NCBI RefSeq assembly: GCF_021432065.1
Contig: NZ_CP090364.1
Span: forward strand, 1,936,601 to 2,000,600
Direction of reading: 5' to 3'
Length of the DNA: 64,000 nucleotides
DNA from: Photobacterium sp. TLY01
GTDB lineage: Bacteria > Pseudomonadota > Gammaproteobacteria > Enterobacterales > Vibrionaceae
Numbering within the stretch: position 1 is the stretch's first letter; every line of letters starts with the position of its first letter. This document shows positions 48,665 through 57,738 of this stretch, piece by piece. A program made the translations under genes and the position numbers. The notes under the pieces were generated by a model that saw only the letters and a program-made list of their open reading frames with translations, was not told the origin of the DNA and did no database searches.

Positions 48665-48689
48665 AAGCAGTAAATATAGAATTGAAAAA

Positions 48690-49283
48690 TTAAGCAGCCG
48701 CTTTCAAAGGCTCCACAGCCGCCACTTTGCGCTCACCAATTGGCAGAATCGTACGACCAAACTCATGGTTCAGTACCTGAGCCATCGCAAAATAAATCGC
48801 ACTCGCACCGCAGATGATGCCTTCAAAGCCAGCAATGGTGCCAATCAGGGCGCTGCCAGTGAAATCGCGGGCTGCCAGCAGGAAGAACAGCACAGTCAGA
48901 GAAGCAAATACAAATTGCTTCGCGCGTGGGTAATTGAGTGAACCTACAAACATGAAAGCAGTAAATACGCCCCACAGCAGCAGATACCATGCCATGAAGG
49001 CTGCAGGTGCGGCAGGCAGCCCCATATACGGCATCACAATCAGGCCAACCAGCGTCAGCCAGAACAGGCCATAAGAGGTGAAAGATGTCGTACCGAATGT
49101 ATCACCGCGTTTAAAACACATCATGCCGACAAGGATCTGGGCCAGACCACCATAGAAAATCCCCATCGCCAGAATCATTGAATTCAGTGGAAAAAAGCCT
49201 GCATTGTGGATGTTCAGCAAGATGGTTGTCATACCAAAGCCCATCAATCCCAACGGTGCCGGATTTGCAAAATTCGTAGACAT
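48690..49283 (-). CDS. satP: Acetate/succinate uptake transporter SatP (GPR1/FUN34/YaaH family)
   Basis: A 197-residue inner-membrane acetate channel/symporter with six hydrophobic helices. The N-terminal [20 protein letters not shown] contains the family motif NPAPLGL, and [12 protein letters not shown] and [10 protein letters not shown] are the conserved helices. It ends with an Ala/Lys-rich tail. Its own promoter should lie in the long upstream gap. Presence beside serine catabolism genes fits overflow-carbon scavenging (inference). Confidence 0.93.
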   Translation of the reverse strand: MSTNFANPAPLGLMGFGMTTILLNIHNAGFFPLNSMILAMGIFYGGLAQILVGMMCFKRGDTFGTTSFTSYGLFWLTLVGLIVMPYMGLPAAPAAFMAWYLLLWGVFTAFMFVGSLNYPRAKQFVFASLTVLFFLLAARDFTGSALIGTIAGFEGIICGASAIYFAMAQVLNHEFGRTILPIGERKVAAVEPLKAAA

Positions 49284-49704
49284 TTTATTCCCCTACAGGA
49301 AAATTTAAATAAAAGTGACATTAATTAAAATAATTGCGCAATCTGGCGCGGCGCGAATTCTAATCTATGTCCTGAGGGAAAACAATGTCTCAGCGGTACA
49401 AAAACCAACCATCAGACAAAAAAGCATGATTATCCGAGAAAAAGTAAATATAAAAAATATATCAAAACCCACTTAAGGTGTAACAAAGTGCGTCAATTAC
49501 CGGTATTTACTGGGAAAGGAAACAGAACGGATGTTATTAGACAAATTGTCGACGGAGCAGGATTCTCTGCTTTCAGAGCCTGAAACAGATGGCCAGGCAT
49601 CAGCAGTCATCGTTATATCAAACAATTTTCGAAGATATTGTGTACAAAAAAACCGCTAGCCAGGCAGCGGTTTTTCACTCAGACAGGACCAGATCACACA
49701 TTCG
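49284..49704. promoter_or_regulatory. Intergenic region between satP and the unknown lipoprotein gene
   Basis: About 420 bases. It must contain the satP promoter on its left; the middle is AT-rich (poly-A/T tracts at 49395-49470). A 42-codon ORF on the plus strand (49531-49659) ends inside the lipoprotein gene's terminator and is not convincing. No RNA gene is recognised. Confidence 0.5.
49646..49675 (-). terminator. Rho-independent terminator of the unknown lipoprotein gene
   Basis: AAAAACCGCT (49648-49657) pairs with AGCGGTTTTT (49666-49675); on the minus strand the stem is followed by seven T residues, 30 bases after the stop. Confidence 0.85.
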
Positions 49705-50916
49705 CTACTGTGTCACGGCAGCGCCTGTTTCACCAGCATCGTTCTGCGGTCCAGTTACCGCTGCGCTGGCATCTGATGACTCACTTGATGCAGGCAAGGA
49801 AGGCTGTGTCTCCTCGCTGACAGATAGCTTAGACTGCAGCAAGCTGATCTGACGCTGCTGGCTCATCACCAGAGCATTCAAGTCACGAATGTACTTGTCT
49901 TTATCCTTCAGTACCTCATCTGCCGGTGGGCGACTGGCCGTTGCTTCCCTGACATTGATTGCACCAGCAATGATTAATCTGGCCTGTTCCTGAATGGGCT
50001 GATCACGCAAATCTTCCTCTTTGAGGGCCTTGGAAATTCTCAGCAACTTATTTTCAAAATCCAGAATATACGACTCGTAATCATCTTTACTTAAATCCCG
50101 TAAGCGCCGTACTTCCAATGAAATATGCTGAGCATGGGCAAGCTCAAACTGTACGGTATTCGCCGCCTGCTGGATGGCGTCAAAATCACGGGGGGTACGC
50201 TCAATTAATGCTTTACCGGCTTCTATGCGCCGCTCAATTTGCGCATAACTGTTTGGCGCATAATCGTTCACATCCTGCCGGCGTAACTCAATCATCAAGG
50301 CTTCCAGCGGTGCAATGTAGATTTTTTTGATCGTTTTCACTTCCAGGCTGTGGCTGCGAGAAAGAAATTCATCCTGCTCTTCTCTCGCATCACTCAACTC
50401 ATCATCTTCGACCAGGGTAAACAAACTGGCATACAGACGATGTAAGCGGGTGTACTCACTCCGGTAGTATTGTTTGGCGTCCAGAGAGTCCAGATACTGC
50501 ATCTGGGTTATTGCTGGCGACAGCACATCATCGGCGACTTTCTGTAACTGCTTCAATTGATTAAAAGAAGAATCAACCTGGTTCAGCTCTAACTGTATCT
50601 GCTGTAAATAGGTGGTCGAAGAAAACAGAGAATAACTTTTGTATGCCGTCGAGGGTGTTGCTGTGATCTCTTGATAAATTTTTTCTGCGTTTTCCCAGCT
50701 GGAGATCATGCCTTGATAAACGTCCGGTGAATAAATGGCCAGTTCGCCGGTCTCTGGCATCAACTGCTGCCATTGCCGGTAAGCAGATAAGATCCGCTGA
50801 AATTCGCCCTGCTCAGAGATCGTTGAATCCGTCCCACTCACTTCAGGTGTACTGGAGCAGGCACCCAATAACACGGCAAAGAAGACCACCAGGGCTGAAA
50901 GGCCCGTTCTTTTCAT
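49705..50916 (-). CDS. Uncharacterised coiled-coil lipoprotein
   Basis: A 403-residue predicted lipoprotein with lipobox LLGAC (Cys20, then Ser-Ser, hence probable outer-membrane sorting). Residues 40-350 are almost entirely helical, rich in Gln/Leu/Arg/Glu, including long amphipathic runs (LQQIQLELNQVDSSFNQLKQ). The last 40 residues are Ser/Ala/Glu-rich and disordered. I do not recognise a named family; similar lipoproteins exist in vibrios. It is a single-gene unit with its own terminator. Confidence 0.7.
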   Translation of the reverse strand: MKRTGLSALVVFFAVLLGACSSTPEVSGTDSTISEQGEFQRILSAYRQWQQLMPETGELAIYSPDVYQGMISSWENAEKIYQEITATPSTAYKSYSLFSSTTYLQQIQLELNQVDSSFNQLKQLQKVADDVLSPAITQMQYLDSLDAKQYYRSEYTRLHRLYASLFTLVEDDELSDAREEQDEFLSRSHSLEVKTIKKIYIAPLEALMIELRRQDVNDYAPNSYAQIERRIEAGKALIERTPRDFDAIQQAANTVQFELAHAQHISLEVRRLRDLSKDDYESYILDFENKLLRISKALKEEDLRDQPIQEQARLIIAGAINVREATASRPPADEVLKDKDKYIRDLNALVMSQQRQISLLQSKLSVSEETQPSLPASSESSDASAAVTGPQNDAGETGAAVTQ

Positions 50917-51024
50917 AAAAAATTCCGTAATAATTTGTTTTTACAGCCAATATCGACACAATGATGGCAAGCTATGTCTGTAAAGCGGCAGAAGTCCTAC
51001 CAGTATGAAATGACAATCTCTCCT

Positions 51025-51094
51025 GTATCTGCACAATCTATGCTTGCAGGGCCACTTTCTTCTTTTATTACAAGCAGAAAGTAGCCACAGATAC
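51025..51094. repeat. Extended imperfect hairpin between nfsA and the lipoprotein gene
   Basis: Outer arms GTATCTG (51025-51031) and CAGATAC (51088-51094); inner arms GGCCACTTTCT (51050-51060) and AGAAAGTAGCC (51076-51086, one mismatch). An 18-base bulge separates the arms on the left side. No T-run follows on either strand. Confidence 0.5.
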
Positions 51095-51143
51095 AAATCG
51101 GTAAGATAAAAATGAGTGAATGCTCAAAGAGTTTAACTGATAC

Positions 51144-51869
51144 CTACTTGGTACTAAAGCCTTTACTGGTAAGGAAATCCTTCATAAATGGCCGGGCTTC
51201 TTTGGTTAAAGTCGCCGTAATCTGCTCAGACCAACTCATGTCTTTATTACCACCAGTTCGCGACTGGTAATACTGACGCACTTTTTCGTCATACTCTGCC
51301 AGCTGATGGCGATCGAGTTCCTGCTGATAGCTGTCCTGATGGATGACCAACGACTGTGGCAGACGCGGCTTAGATTCAGGGTTTTGATCCGGATAACCCA
51401 GACACAAACCAAAAACAGGCATGACATGCTTCGGCATATCAAGCAAAGCTGAAACCTCTGCCGGATTATTTCGAATCCCGCCGATGTAAACACCGCCCAA
51501 TCCCAGAGACTCCGCCGCTAACAGACAATTTTGTGCCATCAACGCAGCATCAACAGCACCAATCAGGGTCTGCTCAGTAAAGCCAAGCTGGGCTTCAGGG
51601 TGGATTTGCAAATGGCGATGGAAGTCCACACAAAACACCACAAACTCAGCAGCTGATGCAACATAAGGCTGATCACCTGCCAGGTGTGCTATCTGAGCAC
51701 GTTTGTCTGCATCAACCACCCGTATCATGCTCACGCACTGGATAAAGCTGGAAGATGAAGCGGCAATCGCACAGTCAAACAGTGTCGAGAGCACATCAGC
51801 CTGAATGGGCTCAGCAGTAAAACGTCGTATAGAACGGTGCGCCAGTATTGTATCAATCGTCTGATTCAT
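51144..51869 (-). CDS. nfsA: Oxygen-insensitive NADPH nitroreductase NfsA
   Basis: An FMN flavoprotein that reduces nitroaromatics and quinones by two electrons. The 241-residue product follows E. coli NfsA throughout: HRSIRRFTAEPI at the N-terminus (FMN phosphate contacts), SSSSFIQCVSMIRV, QNCLLAAESLGLGGVYIGGIRNNP, and the C-terminal KEARPFMKDFLTSKGF. In E. coli nfsA, grxA and ybjL are also close together; here a porin gene is inserted between nfsA and grxA. Confidence 0.93.
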   Translation of the reverse strand: MNQTIDTILAHRSIRRFTAEPIQADVLSTLFDCAIAASSSSFIQCVSMIRVVDADKRAQIAHLAGDQPYVASAAEFVVFCVDFHRHLQIHPEAQLGFTEQTLIGAVDAALMAQNCLLAAESLGLGGVYIGGIRNNPAEVSALLDMPKHVMPVFGLCLGYPDQNPESKPRLPQSLVIHQDSYQQELDRHQLAEYDEKVRQYYQSRTGGNKDMSWSEQITATLTKEARPFMKDFLTSKGFSTK

Positions 51870-52032
51870 TGTTTCCTCATCCTGCAGTCCAGCTTAAAAA
51901 ACCTCATTTTCTTTCCCATCGCAAAGATTATCGGGGGCAATTTATGCACTCTATCATAAACAACCTGATGGTCCAGATTGAACAAGATTAGGGCCCTGCC
52001 AACGTGAAAAGTTCATTAATTGATTGATAAAT

Positions 52033-52060
52033 AAAAGCCACTTTCATCAAAGTGACTTTT
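52033..52060. other. Hairpin in the leader region of the porin gene
   Basis: AAAAGCCACTTT (52033-52044) and AAAGTGACTTTT (52049-52060) pair at 11 of 12 positions around CATC. It resembles a terminator, but no gene ends here on either strand, so it may be an attenuator, a small-RNA end or a protein site. Confidence 0.45.
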
Positions 52061-52151
52061 GAACAACATTTTTTTGTCATATTCACCTTCTATCCTGCAG
52101 CCCATCAAAACAGCAATGAAGCACTTGATACCTACTTAGGGGAAAAAACAA

Positions 52152-53135
52152 ATGAAAAAAACTGTTTTAGCATCGGCATTGATTACGGCTTTTGTTTCTG
52201 GCTCAGCTGCTGCTGCAAACGTTTATGACAAGGATGGGGCAACCGTTGATTTGTATGGCCGTGCAGTAGGTATGTACTACAGCTCGGATGATAACAGCGA
52301 AAAAGGCGATCAAAGCTACTTCCGCTTTGGCGCCAAAGCCAAGTCTGAGATCAACAACGACCTTTACGGTCTTGGCGTCTACGAAACTGAAGTGAACGCC
52401 TCCAGCAAAGACGAAGGTCTGGTAACACGTAAAGCTTATGCGGGTCTGGGCGGTAACTTCGGTGAAGTCACCTATGGTCGTCAGGAAGGTTCATTTACCC
52501 TGATTTCTGATTATACCGATACCCTGGAAGAGTTCGGTGCAGATGCCAGTGGTACAGGCACCGACCGTTTCGGTACAGGTAAAACCAGCTCAGTACTGAA
52601 ATATGCCGGCGAATTCAGCGGCCTGACAGTTGAAGCCAGCTACCAGCTGGACAACAACGCTGTCGAGCAACTGGATGGCGATACATCAACCTCTTATGGT
52701 ATTGCCGCTTCTTACGCACTGCCTGTTGGCGTGAAACTGGGTGCGGGTTATAACTCAGGTGAAGGCCTGGAAGGTACTGACGATGCAGAAGTGACTGCAC
52801 TGTCTGTCGCGTACGATGCCAACAACATTTATGCCGCTCTGCTGTACAGCATGGGTGAAAACTGGAAAGACAAATCTGGTGCTGAAACCGGCACAGATTA
52901 CGACGGCTACGAAGTCGTCCTGGGTTATAACTTCGGTAATGGTTTCTCTGCCCAGGCCGTCTATAACTATCTGGAAGCAGATGTGTCCGGCACCACAGCA
53001 GACACAGAAGACTACTTCGTCGTCGGCGCCTACTACAAGTTTAACAAAAACCTGCGTACCTACGCAGAGTACAAAGCGGACCAAATCGACGGCAACGAAG
53101 ACATTCTGGCGATGGCTATCCGCTACGACTTCTAA
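52152..53135 (+). CDS. General outer-membrane porin of the Vibrionaceae OmpH/OmpL/OmpU type
   Basis: A 327-residue trimeric-porin-like protein: signal peptide to about residue 21 (cleavage within SAAA-AN), then alternating aromatic/hydrophobic beta strands (VDLYGRAVGMYYS, LYGLGVYETEV, AYAGLGGNFGEVTYGRQEG) and the terminal IRYDF ending in Phe, the BAM recognition signal. The acidic loops and the YGR signature are typical of gram-negative general porins. In the marine relatives such porins are pressure- and ToxR-regulated; no ToxR site was identified here. A GGGG ribosome binding site precedes the ATG. Confidence 0.92.
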   Translation: MKKTVLASALITAFVSGSAAAANVYDKDGATVDLYGRAVGMYYSSDDNSEKGDQSYFRFGAKAKSEINNDLYGLGVYETEVNASSKDEGLVTRKAYAGLGGNFGEVTYGRQEGSFTLISDYTDTLEEFGADASGTGTDRFGTGKTSSVLKYAGEFSGLTVEASYQLDNNAVEQLDGDTSTSYGIAASYALPVGVKLGAGYNSGEGLEGTDDAEVTALSVAYDANNIYAALLYSMGENWKDKSGAETGTDYDGYEVVLGYNFGNGFSAQAVYNYLEADVSGTTADTEDYFVVGAYYKFNKNLRTYAEYKADQIDGNEDILAMAIRYDF

Positions 53136-53157
53136 GCACTTTATTCCACTGCCGCCC

Positions 53158-53187
53158 AAAGCCAGGCCTGTCCCGCCTGGCTTTTTT
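53158..53187 (+). terminator. Rho-independent terminator of the porin gene
   Basis: AAAGCCAGGC (53158-53167) and GCCTGGCTTT (53175-53184) around a 7-base loop, extended T-run, 22 bases after the stop. Confidence 0.88.
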
Positions 53188-53335
53188 CATTGTTTTTACA
53201 TCAGACATAACAGATTTCCTGCTGATGTAAATATCGCTAACCATCGAATTTTTCTATTGATGCTACTGATAATTCCGACTTTCACCGCCGACGGACTCAC
53301 GTTATAGTAGCCCCACAAGACAAAGGAGAAGCTCT

Positions 53336-53599
53336 ATGTTCGTAGTAATTTTTGGTCGCCCTGGCTGCCCATACTGTGTTCGCGCAAAAGACTTGGCAGA
53401 CAAGCTGAAAGAAGAACGTGATGATTTCAATTACCGTTACGTCGATATTCACGCAGAAGGCATTTCCAAGGCAGATCTGGAAAAAACCGTCGGTAAACCC
53501 GTAGAAACGGTTCCGCAAATTTTCGTTGATCAACAGCACATTGGCGGCTGCACCGACTTCGAAGCGTACGCAAAAGACAATCTTGGGCTGTTTCAATAA
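53336..53599 (+). CDS. grxA: Glutaredoxin 1 (GrxA)
   Basis: An 87-residue dithiol glutaredoxin that reduces ribonucleotide reductase and other disulfides with glutathione. Active site CPYC at residues 11-14; TVPQIFVDQQHIGGCTDF contains the cis-Pro and the GG-C glutathione-binding region. AAAGGAG precedes the ATG. In OxyR-type organisms grxA is induced by peroxide; I did not find an OxyR site. It ends in its own terminator before ybjL. Confidence 0.95.
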   Translation: MFVVIFGRPGCPYCVRAKDLADKLKEERDDFNYRYVDIHAEGISKADLEKTVGKPVETVPQIFVDQQHIGGCTDFEAYAKDNLGLFQ

Positions 53600-53633
53600 T
53601 CACGGCTCAATTTCGCAAATGTGACTCGTTGAC

Positions 53634-53661
53634 AAAAAGGCTGTTTAATCAGCCTTTTTTT
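53634..53661 (+). terminator. Rho-independent terminator of grxA
   Basis: AAAAAGGCTG (53634-53643) and CAGCCTTTTT (53650-53659) with loop TTTAAT and continuing T residues. Confidence 0.88.
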
Positions 53662-53761
53662 ATGCCGCCAGCCCCGAATACCGGTATCGCATCACTGGAG
53701 ATTAAGATAAAATTCCGACTTACATCTTTAGTATATTGCGCTGACTTCGGAAAAATTTGTT

Positions 53762-55444
53762 GTGAACATCGACGTTGCTGACCTGCTTCGCCAGAATGAT
53801 ATTCTGCTCCTCTTCGTAGTTCTTGCTGTGGGTCTTACGGTCGGAAAACTTCGTATTGCCAAGTTGCAGATTGGTAACTCCATTGGTGTACTCCTGACTG
53901 CGCTTCTTTTTGGGAACGCTGGTTTTACCTTTGACGCTGAAGCCCTCAATATTGGCTTTATGCTTTTCATTTTCTGCGTGGGCATTCAGGCTGGACCGAA
54001 CTTCTTTGGTATCTTCTTCCGGGACGGTAAACATTATCTCCTGCTGGCCTTAGTGGTGCTGCTGTCGGCCATCACGATCACACTGACCATGTCGCACTAT
54101 CTGAATCTGGATTTGGGTCTGGCGACCGGTCTTATGGCTGGCTCTCTGACCGCGACACCGGTTCTGGTCGGTGCAAAAGACGCCTTGAGTGGCGGCTTAT
54201 CCAACCTGTCTGACCCCATGATAGTGCAGGATCTGATTGACAGTCTGAGTGTGGGATATGCCATGTCGTATCTGATTGGCCTGATCAGCCTGATACTGCT
54301 TGCGAAACTCATGCCCAAGCTACAAAAGCAAGATCTGGCTGAATCCTCACAACAGATTGCAAAAGAGCGTGGCATAGGAAGCGTCTCACAACGCAAAGTG
54401 TACTTACCCATCATACGGGCCTACCGTGTCGGACCTGAACTGATTGACTGGATTGATGGTCGTAACCTGCGTGAACTGGGCATCTACCGTCAGACGGGGT
54501 GCTACATTGAACGTATTCGCCGCCATGGCATTCTCGCCAACCCGGATGGTGATGCCATTCTGCAAGAAGGCGACGAGATTGCCTTAGTGGGTTACCCCGA
54601 CAGCCACGCACGCCTTGACCCCAGTTTCCGCAACGGAAAAGAAGTGTTTGACCGCGATTTACTCGACCTGCGAATCGTCGAGGAAGAGATCGTGGTCAAG
54701 AACGACAACATTGCCGGTAAGCGCTTATCCGAACTGAATCTGGCGGAGTATGGCTGCTTTCTCAACCGTGTGGTACGTGCGCAGATTGAAATGCCAATGG
54801 ACCACAGTACCCTGCTCAATAAAGGCGACATCCTCCAGGTCAGCGGTGAGAAAAGCCGGGTACTGGGGCTGGCCGAGCGCATTGGCTTTATCTCAATCCA
54901 CAGCCAGATAGCCGACCTGCTTGCTTTTTGCTGCTTCTTTATCATGGGACTGCTGTTCGGTTCCATTACCATGACTTTCGGCCAGATTACCTTTGGTCTG
55001 GGTAATGCCGCAGGTCTGTTGCTCGCCGGAATCTCACTGGGTTTCCTGCGGGCCAATCACCCGACCTTCGGTTATGTCCCGCAAGGTGCACTCAATATGG
55101 CCAAAGATCTTGGTTTGATGGTGTTTATGGTGGGTATCGGCCTGAGCGCCGGTTCTAACCTGTTTGAATCGATTACGCAAATTGGTCCGAGCGTCTTTTT
55201 AGTCAGCATGATGGTGAGCGTGATCCCTGTCATGCTTGCCTACCTGTTCGGTGCTTACATTCTGAACATGAACCGTGCACTGCTGTTTGGTGCCATTATC
55301 GGTGCGCGTACCTGTGCGCCGGCGATGGACATGATCAATGAGCATGCCCGCAGTACCATACCCGCGCTGGGTTATGCCGGGACATACGCCATCGCGAACG
55401 TTCTGCTCACAATCGCTGGTACGCTAATTATCATTCTCAGCTGA
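53762..55444 (+). CDS. ybjL: YbjL: AspT/YidE-family transporter with RCK_C domains
   Basis: A 560-residue putative anion antiporter: five or six helices, two TrkA-C (RCK_C) regulatory domains in the middle (about 210-370; [20 protein letters not shown] and [14 protein letters not shown]), then a second set of helices with [23 protein letters not shown] and [16 protein letters not shown]. It aligns with E. coli YbjL over its whole length; substrate unknown, the family includes aspartate:alanine exchangers. Start is GTG 53762. Confidence 0.92.
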   Translation: MNIDVADLLRQNDILLLFVVLAVGLTVGKLRIAKLQIGNSIGVLLTALLFGNAGFTFDAEALNIGFMLFIFCVGIQAGPNFFGIFFRDGKHYLLLALVVLLSAITITLTMSHYLNLDLGLATGLMAGSLTATPVLVGAKDALSGGLSNLSDPMIVQDLIDSLSVGYAMSYLIGLISLILLAKLMPKLQKQDLAESSQQIAKERGIGSVSQRKVYLPIIRAYRVGPELIDWIDGRNLRELGIYRQTGCYIERIRRHGILANPDGDAILQEGDEIALVGYPDSHARLDPSFRNGKEVFDRDLLDLRIVEEEIVVKNDNIAGKRLSELNLAEYGCFLNRVVRAQIEMPMDHSTLLNKGDILQVSGEKSRVLGLAERIGFISIHSQIADLLAFCCFFIMGLLFGSITMTFGQITFGLGNAAGLLLAGISLGFLRANHPTFGYVPQGALNMAKDLGLMVFMVGIGLSAGSNLFESITQIGPSVFLVSMMVSVIPVMLAYLFGAYILNMNRALLFGAIIGARTCAPAMDMINEHARSTIPALGYAGTYAIANVLLTIAGTLIIILS

Positions 55445-55455
55445 TGCTCTCCTAA

Positions 55456-55485
55456 GGCTGACCCTGGCATTTAGCAGAGTCAGCC
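55456..55485. other. Hairpin between ybjL and the response regulator gene
   Basis: GGCTGAC (55456-55462) and GTCAGCC (55479-55485) pair perfectly, with a further CTG/CAG inside after one mismatch. Located 12 bases behind the ybjL stop, probably a terminator although T-poor. Confidence 0.5.
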
Positions 55486-55615
55486 ATGATTCAGATGACA
55501 GATGGTATCATCTCTCACAATTAACCGGTGAAAATTGTACCCGCCAGCTCCCTTTGTTATAAAGCGTGCTTTCTGGTATTTGCAACTCTATTCCACAGCT
55601 TCAGGTAACTTTATT

Positions 55616-56293
55616 ATGATGCGCATCCTGATAGTCGAAGACGATCCGATTCTGTGCCACCATCTGAAAACGCAGCTCAGTGAGCTGGGTAACCAAGTTC
55701 AGTGTGCCAATACGGCCGAAGAAGGCCTGTTCTATGCTGATAACTACCCCAATGATGTCGCCATCGTCGACATAGGCCTACCCGACCGTGACGGGATCTC
55801 CCTGATTCGTGAAATCCGGGATAAAGGCTTACGACTGCCGATTCTGATTCTGACAGCACGGTCAAACTGGCAGGATAAAGTCACAGGGCTGGAAGCCGGT
55901 GCCGATGATTATCTGGTTAAGCCTTTCCAGAGAGAAGAGCTGGTTGCGCGTCTGAGTGCGCTGGTTCGGCGCAGTGCAGGATTCATCAAACCTGAGATGA
56001 CGGCCGGAGAAATCCGTGTTGATCTGCTGGCGAAACAAGTTTTTGTCAGTGAAAGTCTGCTTGACCTGACCGCTTTTGAGTACGAACTGCTGGAATATCT
56101 GATGCGCCACAGCCGCCAGGTGGTTTCCAAACAGCGACTGCTGGACGTCTTGTATGAAGATCAGGAAGGTGATCCCAATACCATTGAGGTGATGATCAGC
56201 CGGCTGCGCAAAAAAATCAGCCAGACAGGACAGGACAACCCCATTTCGACGATACGTGGTCAGGGATACATCTTTGAGCTGACCGCGCAATGA
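55616..56293 (+). CDS. phoP: PhoP-like OmpR-family response regulator
   Basis: A response regulator with receiver domain (phosphoacceptor Asp in VAIVDIGLPDRDG, residue 52 from this start; Lys in DYLVKPF) and a C-terminal OmpR-type winged helix (LTAFEYELLEYLMRH ... TIRGQGYIFEL). Resemblance to E. coli PhoP is strong across both domains, including SWQDKV-like NWQDKVTGLEAGADDY. Start placed at ATG 55616 with AGG ten bases upstream (ATG 55619 is equally possible); a more distal ATG at 55535 would add a non-homologous leader. Overlaps the kinase gene by four bases. The regulon is not predictable; CarR/VprA of V. cholerae is an alternative relationship. Confidence 0.82.
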   Translation: MMRILIVEDDPILCHHLKTQLSELGNQVQCANTAEEGLFYADNYPNDVAIVDIGLPDRDGISLIREIRDKGLRLPILILTARSNWQDKVTGLEAGADDYLVKPFQREELVARLSALVRRSAGFIKPEMTAGEIRVDLLAKQVFVSESLLDLTAFEYELLEYLMRHSRQVVSKQRLLDVLYEDQEGDPNTIEVMISRLRKKISQTGQDNPISTIRGQGYIFELTAQ

Positions 56294-57642
56294 ATCTGGC
56301 AATACTCCCGCGTTTACGCCATCGGGTAATGATCACATCCATCGCGATCATTGCCCTGATTACCTCGGCTCTGGCCTGGGTCATCAATGAACTCTACAGC
56401 CAAAGCTACATGGCTGCCTACTCCACCGATCTGGTTGCGCAGATGCCTTTGGTCGTCGCTCAGCTGAACCGGGCCGGATTGATCAAAGACGTTGATAAAT
56501 GGATTGATTCTCTCGATCCTTCCGCGACGGATTACATGTCGGTGCTTTGCGATCTCAATGACAATACGATGTGGCTGTCAAATGAAGCAAAGGCTGCGGG
56601 ACTGACAGGCATTTGCAGCAGCCTGCCGGATTCGATGCAGACACCCACACTGGTGAAGGCTGATAACACAAAAAGCTATATCGCTTACGATATCAGCCGG
56701 GATCGCGAAAATGGCAATGCTTACCAACTGGTGGTCCTGCGCTCAGGCACGGCCTATGAACAGTCTCTGAGCCGGCTGCACAACCGGACCGCACTCTATC
56801 TCGGTTTGTTTGTATTGATCGCCGTTGCCTTTCTCATCGCCGCCTTTCACTGGAGTTTTCAGCCGCTCCGTAAACTGGCCACTCAGCTCAATCAGGTCAC
56901 GGATGCAAAGCGCGAACAGCTGGACAGTGACTTTCCGACCGAATTACAGGACGTGACACAGTCACTCAATCGCCTGATCAGGATCAGCAACGACAAGACC
57001 GCACGCTATCGCCACGCGATGGACGATCTGGCCCATAGCCTGAAAACCCGCCTTGCTGCCGCCAATGCCTTGCTGGATGATCATTCCCTGCCCCGCTGCG
57101 ATCTCAATCACCGCATGCTGGAGCAAATCAGCCAGATGGACGATCTGGTTCAGTACCAGTTGAAACGCGCCTTAATGGGGCAACAAGGCCTGCAGAAAGA
57201 CAAAACCCTGCTCAATCCTGTGGTCGAAAGCTTTGAACGGATGCTGAAAAAGATTTACAGCACCAAACAGGTCACCCTGAAACGCCAGTACAGTACCGGT
57301 TTGAACCTCCCGCTTAACCGCACCGATTTAATGGAACTGCTGGGCAACCTGCTTGAAAATGCATTCAGGTTCTGTATCAGTGAAATTCGGCTGAGTGCTG
57401 CCAGGCAGCAGGGAAAGCTGGTCATTCGTATTGAAGATGATGGACCCGGTGTCAGTGATGACATGCGAGAAGCCATCTTTCAACGGGGGATCAGAGCCGA
57501 TCAGCGCAATCCGGGACAAGGGATTGGCCTGTCTGTGTGCCACGATATCGTCTCCTGTTACGGTGGCCGTATCTACGTAGAAAAAGCCAGTATTGAAGGG
57601 GCAGCCTTCGTGATTGAGCTGCCGGATGACAAGAACAACTGA
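56290..57642 (+). CDS. phoQ: PhoQ-like sensor histidine kinase
   Basis: A 450-residue inner-membrane kinase partner of the preceding regulator (ATGA overlap). TM1 about 14-34, periplasmic sensor 35-167, TM2 168-188, HAMP-like linker, phosphoacceptor His249 in MDDLAHSLKTRL, then the ATPase domain with N box ELLGNLLENAF, G1 EDDGPGV and G2 NPGQGIGLSV. The sensor has PhoQ-like size but lacks the acidic EDDDDAE-type patch used for divalent cations and antimicrobial peptides; it contains two periplasmic cysteines (87 and 109). Its signal may therefore differ from that of enterobacterial PhoQ. Confidence 0.78.
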   Translation: MNLAILPRLRHRVMITSIAIIALITSALAWVINELYSQSYMAAYSTDLVAQMPLVVAQLNRAGLIKDVDKWIDSLDPSATDYMSVLCDLNDNTMWLSNEAKAAGLTGICSSLPDSMQTPTLVKADNTKSYIAYDISRDRENGNAYQLVVLRSGTAYEQSLSRLHNRTALYLGLFVLIAVAFLIAAFHWSFQPLRKLATQLNQVTDAKREQLDSDFPTELQDVTQSLNRLIRISNDKTARYRHAMDDLAHSLKTRLAAANALLDDHSLPRCDLNHRMLEQISQMDDLVQYQLKRALMGQQGLQKDKTLLNPVVESFERMLKKIYSTKQVTLKRQYSTGLNLPLNRTDLMELLGNLLENAFRFCISEIRLSAARQQGKLVIRIEDDGPGVSDDMREAIFQRGIRADQRNPGQGIGLSVCHDIVSCYGGRIYVEKASIEGAAFVIELPDDKNN

Positions 57643-57693
57643 CACGCTTGAATCAATGCGCTGGCTCAGTGAGATATGTGAACCAGCAAGTAT

Positions 57694-57723
57694 AAAAAAA
57701 CCGCCGATATCGGCGGTTTTTTT
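57694..57723. terminator. Bidirectional terminator between the PhoQ-like gene and fabV
   Basis: A perfect 30-bp palindrome: seven A, ACCGCCGAT-type arm and its complement, seven T (centre at 57708/57709), between convergent genes. Confidence 0.9.
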
Positions 57724-57738
57724 ATTACAGCAGCAGGA

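Noticed and set aside
49531-49659. 42-codon ORF (MLLDKLSTEQ...)
   Set aside because: Ribosome binding site is poorly spaced, and the stop lies inside the neighbouring gene's terminator; no conserved features.
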